Shown here one piece after another: positions 52,300 through 59,471 of a DNA stretch of 64,000 nt (its first letter is position 1; the number at the start of each line of letters is the position of its first letter). The notes below the pieces were generated by a model, which saw nothing but the letters and a program-made list of their open reading frames with translations, ran no database searches and had not been told where the DNA came from. A program made the translations under genes and the position numbers. This DNA comes from Tous-C4FEB sp044356555 (GTDB lineage: Bacteria; Verrucomicrobiota; Verrucomicrobiia; Opitutales; Opitutaceae), in NCBI GenBank assembly GCA_044356555.1, contig JBIKWB010000011.1, positions 62,001 through 126,000 of the forward strand. The letters run 5' to 3'.

Positions 52300-52632
52300 G
52301 AGCGGAAGACGAGCGGGGCGAGTGGGAGAAGAGGACCGTATGCCTCATGTTTTATAAGGGACTTAAGGCGCCCGTGCCCGCACTTGCCAAAAGCGAGCGA
52401 GCGTCTTCGATTTCCGAACGCGTCCCTTGCAAGTGTCGATCTGGCCGAAGAGGCGCTGGCCCTTCCCGCGGCGGAACGCGAGACCCTTGCCCGTCTGCTG
52501 CTCGAAAGCATCTCTCCGGACCGGCGCAGCGATGAGGAGATTCGTAAAGAGCTGAATTCCCGCCTCGCCCGTTTGCAGTCGGGTGAGGACAAGGGACTGA
52601 CGTTTGATGCGGTCTTTGGCGAACCGGCATGA
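52279..52632 (+). CDS. Orphan addiction-module antitoxin, 5' end unclear
   Basis: From about 52435 the frame encodes VDLAEEALALPAAERETLAR, LLLESI and a Glu-rich second helix. This is the signature of the putative addiction module component family (PF09720, TIGR02574 type). No ATG is in frame near its expected start; the only clear in-frame start codon, GTG 52279, lies inside repeat copy A. The first 50 codons look non-native. Its toxin is reduced to seven codons after an ATGA overlap (52629-52652). It is probably a decayed or silent antitoxin. Confidence 0.6.
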   Translation: MSLPAKVERKTSGASGRRGPYASCFIRDLRRPCPHLPKASERLRFPNASLASVDLAEEALALPAAERETLARLLLESISPDRRSDEEIRKELNSRLARLQSGEDKGLTFDAVFGEPA

Positions 52633-52652
52633 AGGCGGTATTCAGCGGATAA
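52629..52652 (+). pseudogene. Remnant of the 5' end of a RelE/ParE-type toxin
   Basis: An ATG overlapping the antitoxin stop begins MKAVFSG and then stops. ParE-like toxins commonly start with M-K-x-x-F/V-S and lie directly after this antitoxin family with the same overlap. The rest of the gene is replaced by sequence leading into repeat copy B. Seven residues are too few for proof, so this is an inference from context. Confidence 0.4.
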
Positions 52653-52672
52653 GAAAATCCCGGAGATTTGCC

Positions 52673-52773
52673 CGCGAAAGACGCGAAACGACGCGAAAGG
52701 AGGCAAAGAGAATCGTGCCCGCGGAACACACGGAAAACACGAAAACGAGAAGGTGAGTTTGCCGGCGAAGGTA
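52673..52773. repeat. 101-bp direct repeat, copy B
   Basis: The second copy of the 52199-52299 repeat, same orientation, with the same ends. It begins 20 bp after the last codon of the toxin remnant. The remaining 136 bp up to the first DUF2283-like gene (52774-52909) hold nothing I can identify. Confidence 0.85.
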
Positions 52774-52909
52774 TGTGCTCGGGCTGGTGCATGAGCGGCG
52801 ACACCCCGATTTCCTGAAAAGCGCCTTCCTTAAGGGGCGAAGCAAACAAGGAGAACAAATGCTTCCGTGAGAATCTGGGTGCCGATTGAGCCGAATAGTT
52901 GGTCGAGTT

Positions 52910-53119
52910 TCACGCTGCGCCGGACATCGTTTCGAAGGCGAGGCGGATGGGTTGCTCGCCGGGGGCCAAATAATTGAGCCGCTCGAATCCGATCACCCGG
53001 CCTTGCCGGTCTTTCATGAGGATGACCTCGTCGCCAGTTTCCTCGCAGATGTATTCCGACTGCGGCGCGCCAAACCACACGGTGAGCGTGTGGCCGGTGG
53101 GATCGTGGAAAATGTTCAA
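52910..53119 (-). CDS. DUF2283-like small protein, duplicated copy that lost its ATG
   Basis: A 69-residue protein, NIFHDPTGHTLTVWFG at the start and DRQGRVIGFERLNYLAPGEQ in the middle, a pattern seen in DUF2283-type proteins. From Asn on it is identical in amino acids to 53397-53615. The sister gene starts ATG-GCC-GAC-CTG; here the codons are ATA-GCC-GAC-TTG, so the ATG is gone and the in-frame TTG at 53119 is the only near start. It may be weakly expressed or silent. DNA differences from the sister are nearly all silent. Confidence 0.6.
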   Translation of the reverse strand: MNIFHDPTGHTLTVWFGAPQSEYICEETGDEVILMKDRQGRVIGFERLNYLAPGEQPIRLAFETMSGAA

Positions 53120-53163
53120 GTCGGCTATGGCGCGGCGAGGTCCGAAAGAGTGCGGCGTCGGTC

Positions 53164-53376
53164 TCAGCCCGCAGTTGCGAGCTGGGCGACGAGGGGGTGA
53201 TCTTTATCGAGCTTGCTCACCGCCATCACAGTGAAGCCGAGGATGTGGCCGGCTGCGTCCACGCGCTCCATGACGGCGTCCTGGTCGGTTTCGCGGAGGT
53301 AGCCGGGCGCATCGGAGAAGCGCACTTCGAGGAAGTCACCTTCACGGTCGAACCAGACTTTTACGGATTGGGCCAT
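53164..53376 (-). CDS. DUF2283-like small protein (70 aa)
   Basis: A 70-residue protein starting MAQSVKVWFDREGDFLEVRF with a mid-part QDAVMERVDAAGHILGFTVM. The D-x-E-x-D-F-L-x-V/I start and G-x-I-x-G-F/I-x-V middle are typical of DUF2283. It lies between the two copies of another such gene. DUF2283 proteins often sit next to small toxin-like genes, so an antitoxin-like role is plausible but not shown. Confidence 0.68.
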   Translation of the reverse strand: MAQSVKVWFDREGDFLEVRFSDAPGYLRETDQDAVMERVDAAGHILGFTVMAVSKLDKDHPLVAQLATAG

Positions 53377-53396
53377 CGAGCAGACCGGCTACCGCT

Positions 53397-53615
53397 TCAC
53401 GCTGCGCCTGACATCGTTTCGAAGGCGAGGCGGATGGGTTGCTCGCCGGGGGCCAGATAATTGAGCCGCTCGAAACCGATCACCCGGCCTTGCCGGTCTT
53501 TCATGAGGATGACCTCGTCGCCGGTTTCCTCGCAGATGTATTCGGACTGCGGCGCACCAAACCACACGGTGAGCGTGTGGCCGGTGGGATCGTGGAAAAT
53601 GTTCAGGTCGGCCAT
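53397..53615 (-). CDS. DUF2283-like small protein, intact copy (72 aa)
   Basis: A 72-residue protein starting MADLNIFHDPTGHTLTVWF, identical in the shared part to 52910-53119. It overlaps the end of the upstream 107-aa gene by 13 bp, so the two are coupled. The pairing with a BECR-like protein fits a toxin-antitoxin-type organisation. Confidence 0.72.
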   Translation of the reverse strand: MADLNIFHDPTGHTLTVWFGAPQSEYICEETGDEVILMKDRQGRVIGFERLNYLAPGEQPIRLAFETMSGAA

Positions 53616-53926
53616 AAATGGGTTCCTTCCTTAATCGCGTCGGTCGGGTAGGCGGTGATGAGAAATCCGGTGTCGTCCTGCCGTCGGGTGACGGCACACA
53701 CCCAGCGCCCGGTGCGTTGAGTGCGATAGAACAAAAGCACATTTTCGTCACTGCGGCTACGGCGGATTTCCTCAGGGGCCTCCAAGGTGGCTTGCACATC
53801 GGCTTCGTGCCCGGCCATGACGGGATGTTTAACGGTCGTGATGAGCCGCCAATAACGCCGGGTGACCCGCACGGTGAAGCCGAGCGGAGTCACGCTGGAG
53901 AAAAGAATTTCGTCATCGGGATTCAC
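53603..53926 (-). CDS. Small protein resembling BECR-fold/DUF4258-type toxins (107 aa)
   Basis: The 107 residues contain VRVTRRYWRLITTVKHPVMA, then TLEAPEEIRRSRSDENVLLF, YRTQRTGRWVCAVTRR and GFLITAYPTD. The order (H-P-x-x-x in a helix, an E-I-R-x-S-R-S-D segment, Y-R, then a strand ending T-A-Y) is what I associate with small BECR-type RNase-like proteins. That is pattern memory, not a search result. It begins one base after the restriction-methyltransferase stop and overlaps the DUF2283-like start. Confidence 0.58.
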   Translation of the reverse strand: MNPDDEILFSSVTPLGFTVRVTRRYWRLITTVKHPVMAGHEADVQATLEAPEEIRRSRSDENVLLFYRTQRTGRWVCAVTRRQDDTGFLITAYPTDAIKEGTHLWPT

Positions 53927-53927
53927 A

Positions 53928-56900
53928 TTAACGGACGAACGTGCCTTGGGTGTCGCCGGGGTGGGCGCGGGCTAGGGCCACTAGCGTTTCGAGGATTTCG
54001 CGGACTTCGGGTTCTTTGGCGCGGGTGAATTGCTTCGTGAGTTCGGTGGACGTGATCGGGTGGGTGGCGGCTACTAGGGCGGACTCGATGGCTTTGGCGC
54101 GTTCGGCCATCGTCTTGGGCCATGGGATTTTCGATTTTGGATTCTTGATTTTCGATTTCCCAGAGGAAGCGGCAGCGGGCTCGGCGTCGGTGAGGGCGAG
54201 GGAGGATTGCTTGGTGCCGGCGAAGAGGGGTTTTTGATAATCGGGGCGGAGCCAGCGGATGTGGCCTTGGGCTTCTTCGGCGGCGCGCTGGGTATTGAGG
54301 GCGACGACGCGTTCGAGGATCTCGGCGTCGGTGAGGGGCCAGGGCCAGCCGTAGGCGTCGGCCACGGCGGCGTCGAGGTCGTCGTGGAGTTGCTTGAGGG
54401 TGGAGACGAGCGCGGCTTCGTGGAGGGCTTTGTCTTTGGTTGTGAGGGCTTCGCCGGCGCGGACCTTTTCGAGGACGTTGTAGATGTCGGTGAGGCCGAG
54501 GCCGTGCTTCGCTTGGGCGCGCTTGCGGTGGGCGTCGAGTGAGTCGGCGAGGGCGCGGATCCTCGCCTTCTGCATTTCGGTGCAGTCTGGAAAAGGGAAG
54601 GGATCGAAGCAGCGGGTTTTGTTGTATACTGGGCGGTCCTCAAGTGTCCCGCCAGCAGCCAAGGAATAGACGGCATGGATGCGGCTACTAAGAGTCCCCA
54701 GATGAAATGCATCAGACGAACCAAACGCGACAAGTCGATGCTCGGGCAAGGTGCCGCCATCGACCAATATGAACAGACGGTGTTTTGATGTTTCCGCGGT
54801 CGCGATAAAGCGACCAAGCCCGGCAATCATGCTGCGCATTTGGGGCATGACCTCGCTGAAAAGCCACCACCGCTCGCGGCGAGACGCGCGGCGGTTGCTG
54901 TCGCGCTCCGGCTTCACCTTTGCCAGTAACTGTTCGTAGGCGTCAGGGGCAGCCTCGCGCGACTGTTCGGCGGTTAGCCCGAAAAAATCGATAACTCTCA
55001 TCCCTCGCGGTGACCCAAGTAGGTCTTCGCCGTTTAGAATTGGGCGCAGAATACGGGGTGAACCATTAATTCCCGAATCGGGCTCCACGAGAAAACCGCG
55101 CCCTCCCAACATCGTGCCGTTGCTACTGAGACCCACGTTGGATTTCAGAGGAAGAACGTCCTCCAATTCGGCGCCGATATTCAGGCCTGAGCCTATCCGG
55201 CCATGAAGCGCAATAAGAGCGACTAGCGAAGATCCATCCTCTTGCGGTGTTTCGGAACTGACGATTAACAACTCTCCCGCAAAGGCTGAGGGATCCGGTG
55301 GAGGTGGTTCGTGTAGAATTCCGCCTTCACTGGCTGGATGTCCGAGACCGCCAACGGTCATTGCGATACGAACCGCAGCACCGTCTGCGGTATCGACCCA
55401 TGGATGATCCGGTATCGCGAAACGAAGTGAGAGTCCTTCCATGAGTGCGTGCTTTACTACGCGTCGGTTGAATGTTTGCCGGATCGAATTGGTAGTGATG
55501 AAGCCGAAGCGTCGAGTCCGACCGGCCAATGTCTCTTCGGCCGCTTTGTGCCACCAATACATTACTAGGTCCGCGCTCTCCGGAACCTCTGGATAAGCCG
55601 CACGAAGGGTTTCGGTGTAACCGTCTCCGAGGTCTTCTCGGATTTTGCCTTTCCCAATAAATGGAGGGTTGCCGACAATGAAGTCGGCTTGAGGCCAAGC
55701 GGCGGGGTGAGGGTTGACGAAGGTGTCGAGCGGGCGGACGGCTTGTTCGTTGGCGATTTCACGGCCGGTGACCGGATCGGTCTTAAAGGTGCGGCGGTCC
55801 CAGACGAACTTGGTTTTGCCGTCGGGGCCTTTTGCGAAGTCCTTTTTGTCGTAGGCGAGGACGGCGTCGCGGCACTCGATGTTGTTGAATTTTTTGAGGA
55901 CGGGCTCGGCCGGGGACGTCGCGCCGTGGACGCGGAAGTGCCATTGGAGGTAGCCGATCCAGAGGACGAGTTCGGCGAGGGCGGCGGCGCGGGCGTTGAG
56001 CTCGATGCCGAGGAATTGGTGGGGATCGACGGTGGCGCCCTGCAGGTTGAGGAAATCGGTGTCGTCGCCGAGGTCGCGGAGGAGGTTGATGACTTCGCCT
56101 TCGAGGCGCTTCATCTGCTCGAGGGCGACGTAGAGGAAGTTGCCGGAGCCGCAGGCGGGATCGAGCACGCGGACGGCGCAGAGCTGGGCGTGGAATTTGG
56201 TGACCTCGGCTTTGGCGGCTTTGAGATCGCCGCGCTGGGCGAGGGTGACGGCGGCGATGCGGACGGCGGACCACTCTTCGCGGAGGGGCTCGATCACAGT
56301 CGGAAGGACGAGGCGCTCGACGTAGGCGCGCGGGGTGTAGTGGGCGCCGAGCTTGTGGCGTTCGTCGGGCGAGAGGGCGCGCTCGAGGAGGGTGCCGAAG
56401 ATGGCGGGCTCGACGTGGCGCCACTCGAGGGCGGCAGCTTTGCGGAGCAGGCCGAGCTGGGTGCCGGTGACGGGGAGGGCTTGGGCGGAGGCGAAGAGGC
56501 CACCGTTAAAATAGAGGAGCTTCTTCTTGAGGAGGCCGGAGAAGCGGCCCTGGTTCATGTCCTCAAAGAGAAGTTCCAGCATCGGCACGAAGGCGCCGGT
56601 GTCGGCTTTCACGGAGTCGAGGAGGTCGCGAAAGCCTTCTTTCGGCAGCAGGCCGACGTCTTCGGCGAACATGCAGAAGAGGCAGCGGGAGAGGAATTCG
56701 GCGACGAGCTTGGGCTCGTGGCGCTGCTCGAAGGATTTGGCGAGTTCGGCCAAGTAGCCGGCGACCTCGCGGGTGACGGCGGCGGCGCGTTTGGCGGGGT
56801 CGAGGGCGAGCGGGGTGGTCCAGACGAGGCGGAGACGTTCGCAAAGATCGGGGTGGGCGAGGTCGCGGAGCTTGATGCGGTGCGAGCGGGCGTCGGGGAA

Positions 56901-57434
56901 CGGGAGATAGTTTTTCCCTTTCTGGGTGAAGTCGGCGTAGAGCTCGATGACGTGGCCGACATCGACGACGATCAGGAACGGCGGAGGGTTTTCGCCGTCG
57001 GGGAGGGAGCGGGCGTAGCGGTCGGCTTGGCTGAGGGCCTCGAGCATCGCGCGATCCCAGGCGGCGGAGCCCCGGGTGATTTTGGCGGACTTGGGCGCGT
57101 CGTCGGTGAGGTCGAAGGAGAGTTCGGCGGGCTCGGCTTTGGCGGAGGCGTATTGTTTGGCTTCGAGGACGAAGCAGTCGCGTTTGTAGAGATCGATGCG
57201 GCCGGTGGTGGTCTTGGTGGAGCCGCGATGGTGGAAGGTAACGGCGCGCTCAAAGACGTAGGCGTTGGACTCGGTGGCTGGGCCGGCGGGATCGGGGCGG
57301 CCGACACCGAGGAGGTCGCAGAGTTCGGAGAGGAAGAGAACGTAGTTGGCGCGCTCGGCGGCCTCGGCCCTTGACCAGCGGCTGATGAAGGTGGCGACGG
57401 TAGCCTCGGAAGCGGCGGGAGGGGCGTCTGGCAT
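53928..57434 (-). CDS. Single-chain type II (IIG/L) restriction-modification protein
   Basis: A 1168-residue protein. The N-terminal nuclease shows PD-(D/E)xK residues in GRIDLYKRDCFVLEAKQY (Asp81, Glu91, Lys93). A helical connector has KLGAHYTPRAYVERLVLP, then the N6-adenine methyltransferase has motif I RVLDPACGSGNFLYVALEQM (about 425) and motif IV FIVGNPPFIGKGKI (about 588). A target-recognition region and a C-terminal helical domain follow. It would cut and methylate DNA at one asymmetric site. Near residue 1091 the frame runs through a dispersed repeat (54124-54161). It is first in a leftward run with the BECR-like and DUF2283-like genes. Confidence 0.9.
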   Translation of the reverse strand: MPDAPPAASEATVATFISRWSRAEAAERANYVLFLSELCDLLGVGRPDPAGPATESNAYVFERAVTFHHRGSTKTTTGRIDLYKRDCFVLEAKQYASAKAEPAELSFDLTDDAPKSAKITRGSAAWDRAMLEALSQADRYARSLPDGENPPPFLIVVDVGHVIELYADFTQKGKNYLPFPDARSHRIKLRDLAHPDLCERLRLVWTTPLALDPAKRAAAVTREVAGYLAELAKSFEQRHEPKLVAEFLSRCLFCMFAEDVGLLPKEGFRDLLDSVKADTGAFVPMLELLFEDMNQGRFSGLLKKKLLYFNGGLFASAQALPVTGTQLGLLRKAAALEWRHVEPAIFGTLLERALSPDERHKLGAHYTPRAYVERLVLPTVIEPLREEWSAVRIAAVTLAQRGDLKAAKAEVTKFHAQLCAVRVLDPACGSGNFLYVALEQMKRLEGEVINLLRDLGDDTDFLNLQGATVDPHQFLGIELNARAAALAELVLWIGYLQWHFRVHGATSPAEPVLKKFNNIECRDAVLAYDKKDFAKGPDGKTKFVWDRRTFKTDPVTGREIANEQAVRPLDTFVNPHPAAWPQADFIVGNPPFIGKGKIREDLGDGYTETLRAAYPEVPESADLVMYWWHKAAEETLAGRTRRFGFITTNSIRQTFNRRVVKHALMEGLSLRFAIPDHPWVDTADGAAVRIAMTVGGLGHPASEGGILHEPPPPDPSAFAGELLIVSSETPQEDGSSLVALIALHGRIGSGLNIGAELEDVLPLKSNVGLSSNGTMLGGRGFLVEPDSGINGSPRILRPILNGEDLLGSPRGMRVIDFFGLTAEQSREAAPDAYEQLLAKVKPERDSNRRASRRERWWLFSEVMPQMRSMIAGLGRFIATAETSKHRLFILVDGGTLPEHRLVAFGSSDAFHLGTLSSRIHAVYSLAAGGTLEDRPVYNKTRCFDPFPFPDCTEMQKARIRALADSLDAHRKRAQAKHGLGLTDIYNVLEKVRAGEALTTKDKALHEAALVSTLKQLHDDLDAAVADAYGWPWPLTDAEILERVVALNTQRAAEEAQGHIRWLRPDYQKPLFAGTKQSSLALTDAEPAAASSGKSKIKNPKSKIPWPKTMAERAKAIESALVAATHPITSTELTKQFTRAKEPEVREILETLVALARAHPGDTQGTFVR
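54124..54161 (-). repeat. Dispersed TTTTGGATTC repeat inserted in frame in the R-M gene
   Basis: Within the restriction-methyltransferase frame, a 38-bp AT-rich block encodes SGKSKIKNPKSKIPW (about residues 1087-1101). It is unlike its GC-rich surroundings and related to the intergenic repeat at 45111-45141. It shifts no frame and lies between the target-recognition/helical domain and the last 70 residues, probably in a linker. Confidence 0.65.
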
Positions 57435-57654
57435 GGGTGCGGAACGAAGAGAAGACGGGCGGGCGGGGGCGGGGCAATCCCGCAGTCGGCTAGGATGGAC
57501 AAAGTTAGGCGGGCAAAGGGCCGCGCGGGAGCATTAATCTCGCGATCGCCCAAGGTGGGCGGGCCGGGTCGGTCGCTATGGAGCAGGCCGGGGGTGCGCT
57601 GAATTTCAAAACTTGGGGAGGAAAGCAAAAAGAGGCTCGGGGGGACACGTCCTC

Positions 57655-57745
57655 AAAATGTCTTTGCGAGGAGTCCTGCTCCGCGGGACGACGAAGCAAA
57701 CTAGCTGGATCGCTACGGCCCGCGGTTGCGGGCCTCGCGATGACA
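57655..57745. repeat. Palindromic REP-like element in a gene-free gap
   Basis: The gap 57435-57764 holds no gene. Its right part contains TTTGCGAGGAGTCCTGCTCC and GACGACGAAGCAAACTAGC, followed by TGGATCGCTACGGCCCGCGG and CTCGCGATGACAAGC. These are two inverted halves of the GCTTCGTCGC...TCGCAATGACA element at 48851-48887. The rest of the gap shows nothing I can name; it must carry the restriction gene's promoter, but no clear -35/-10 is seen. Confidence 0.55.
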
Positions 57746-57764
57746 AGCATGGTGAAGGCGGGCG

Positions 57765-59153
57765 CTACGGGAGTTCTTGGAGGCGGATGCGGCGGTATTC
57801 CATTTGGCCGCGGTCGCCTTCGAGGCCGATGGGGCCGGTGGCGGGGACTTTTTGCGCGGCTTCGAGGATCTCGCCGTTGCAGGTGCTCACCGCGACGCCG
57901 TCGGTGACGGTGATCACGATCTCGTTCCAATCGAGCGCGCGGTAGCGCTGGAGTTTCGAATAGGGGCCGGCGAGGAGGTAGTCGCGGCATTGGAGCTGGG
58001 GGCCGCGCACGTAGATGCCGCTGTCGGCGTTGGGCGTGGCGCGGAATTCGAGTTTCAAAACGAAGTTTTTGGGAAACTCGCGGGTGGTCCAGAGCTGTTG
58101 CACGCGGCGGCCACCGGGAGGCGCGGTCACAATGAGGCGGCCGTTTTTGGCGACGAAGCGGGAGTCGGGGCTGGCGGTGAGGCCGTCGAAGGCGACGGGG
58201 TCTTTCACGATCGGCCAGTGGGGCGCGGCGATATCGGCGGCTTGGATGCGGCGGACGGTGGCGAGGTCGCCGTCGGTCGAAGGGCGGTAGCCCCAGCCGG
58301 TGAGATCACGGCCGTTGAAGAGGCTCACGAAACCGGGCTCGGGCGTGAAGGAGTCGGGCTCGCGTTCGGTGAAGCCGAGCGTGGCGAAGACGGGCCGGAG
58401 GGCGGCGGCGAATTTCGTGTAGCCGGCGGCGTTGGGGTGAAGCAGATCGGGAAACTCGGCGGCGGAGGCATCGTTTTGCGCGTCGGCGAACAGTTTCCAA
58501 GTGTCGAGGAAGGTGACCTGCGGTTGGTCGAGCGTAGCTTCGAGGAAGAGTTGATTGACGCGGCGGATGAGGAAGGCGGGGCGTTGCTTGGTGGCGGAGC
58601 TGGGCATCACGGCGCAGAGCACGACGGGGAGAGCGGGGTCGTGGGCGTGGAGCGCGGCGAGGATGAGGCGGAGGTTGGCGGCGACGGTCCACGGTGTGGC
58701 GTTTTCCTCGAGGTCGTTGGTGCCGATAAGGAGGACGACGGCGGACGGGTTGAGCGAGAGCACGTCTTCGCGGAGACGGAGCAGGACGCCGCGGGTGGTG
58801 TCACCGCTGATGCCGCGGTTGGCGACTTTGACGCCGGGGAACGAAGTCGTGAGGGCGTCTTTCCAACCCTGAGTGATGGAGTCGCCCAGAAAGACGACGG
58901 CGCGCTGGTCCTGCGCGATCTGGTCGGCCCACGCGGTGCGGCGTTCGGTCCAGAGTTTTTGGAACCACGGATAGCGGCGAATCGGGCCGGCGCCGGGGAG
59001 ACCGTCATCGGACGCGGGCAGGGCGAAGCGGGAGGGAGCGGTGGTCGAGCTAGTGGCGGGCGACGGGGCGGCCGGAGGCGTGGGCACAGGAGGCGCGGTA
59101 GCGCAGCCGGCGAAGGTGAGGGCGAGCAGGGCGAGGAGCGGGGTGGGGCGCAT
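57765..59153 (-). CDS. Lipoprotein with SGNH hydrolase and DUF1080 domains
   Basis: A 462-residue protein. MRPTPLLALLALTFAGCATA is a lipoprotein signal with lipobox FAGC. Residues about 60-270 form a GDSL/SGNH esterase: VVFLGDSITQGW (Ser), ANRGISGDTTRG, LLIGTNDLEEN and the Asp-His pair in FPDLLHPNAAG. From about 285 a DUF1080 (3-keto-disaccharide-hydrolase-like) beta domain follows, with FVSLFNGRDLTGWGYRP, PNADSGIYVRGPQ and GPIGLEGDRGQMEYRRIRL. It would be anchored in the envelope and act on acylated glycans; that is inference. Confidence 0.88.
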   Translation of the reverse strand: MRPTPLLALLALTFAGCATAPPVPTPPAAPSPATSSTTAPSRFALPASDDGLPGAGPIRRYPWFQKLWTERRTAWADQIAQDQRAVVFLGDSITQGWKDALTTSFPGVKVANRGISGDTTRGVLLRLREDVLSLNPSAVVLLIGTNDLEENATPWTVAANLRLILAALHAHDPALPVVLCAVMPSSATKQRPAFLIRRVNQLFLEATLDQPQVTFLDTWKLFADAQNDASAAEFPDLLHPNAAGYTKFAAALRPVFATLGFTEREPDSFTPEPGFVSLFNGRDLTGWGYRPSTDGDLATVRRIQAADIAAPHWPIVKDPVAFDGLTASPDSRFVAKNGRLIVTAPPGGRRVQQLWTTREFPKNFVLKLEFRATPNADSGIYVRGPQLQCRDYLLAGPYSKLQRYRALDWNEIVITVTDGVAVSTCNGEILEAAQKVPATGPIGLEGDRGQMEYRRIRLQELP

Positions 59154-59201
59154 GGGGATGGGAGAAGAAAGAAGGAGAGAGGAGGGGAGAAAGCGTAAGA
59201 G

Positions 59202-59374
59202 AAAGAGGAAAGAGTAAGAGAAAGATTTTCAGAGGTGGGGCCCACGGAACACACGGAATACACGGAAAGGGACCGGAGTGGGGACCCGAGAACGATGCGG
59301 AAGGCGGGGGAGGGGCGGGCGAGGCGACGGGGGAGAAAGAGAAAAGATTAAGCGAAAGATTTTCAGAGAGGGGC
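59202..59374. repeat. Purine-rich direct repeats and a CCACGGAACACACGG element
   Basis: The gap 59154-59471 has no gene. A 38-bp direct repeat with GAAAGATTTTCAGAG occurs at about 59202-59240 and again at 59337-59374. Just after the first copy, at 59241-59267, lies CCCACGGAACACACGGAATA followed by CACGGAA, the dispersed element also found at 52199, 52673 and 60641. The lead-in is almost pure AG. Confidence 0.65.
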
Positions 59375-59385
59375 GCTTGGGGCGC

Positions 59386-59415
59386 AAAAAAGCCCGGGCG
59401 TTTTGGGCTCGGGCT
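59386..59415 (-). terminator. Rho-independent terminator after the carbohydrate kinase operon
   Basis: On the minus strand AGCCCGAGC pairs with GCCCGGGCT (one mismatch) around a CAAAACG-type loop and is followed by six T. It lies 57 bp after the stop of the kinase gene and would end the leftward operon. Confidence 0.65.
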
Positions 59416-59471
59416 GGGAGACAGGAAGGAAGCCCGATGGGGACATCGGCCTCCACCCTGGCGGACCACCT

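Noticed and set aside
52199..52773. Direct repeats considered as a CRISPR array or as insertion-sequence ends
   Set aside because: Only two 101-bp copies, same orientation, 373 bp apart with a gene between; no transposase or regular spacers.
55689..57374. 561-aa open frame on the plus strand opposite the restriction-methyltransferase gene
   Set aside because: Gly/Glu/Val-rich antisense shadow of a GC-rich gene; the minus strand has all catalytic motifs.
57777..59198. 473-aa plus-strand frame opposite the SGNH-DUF1080 gene
   Set aside because: Low-complexity antisense shadow; no family motifs, while the minus strand has a lipobox and catalytic residues.
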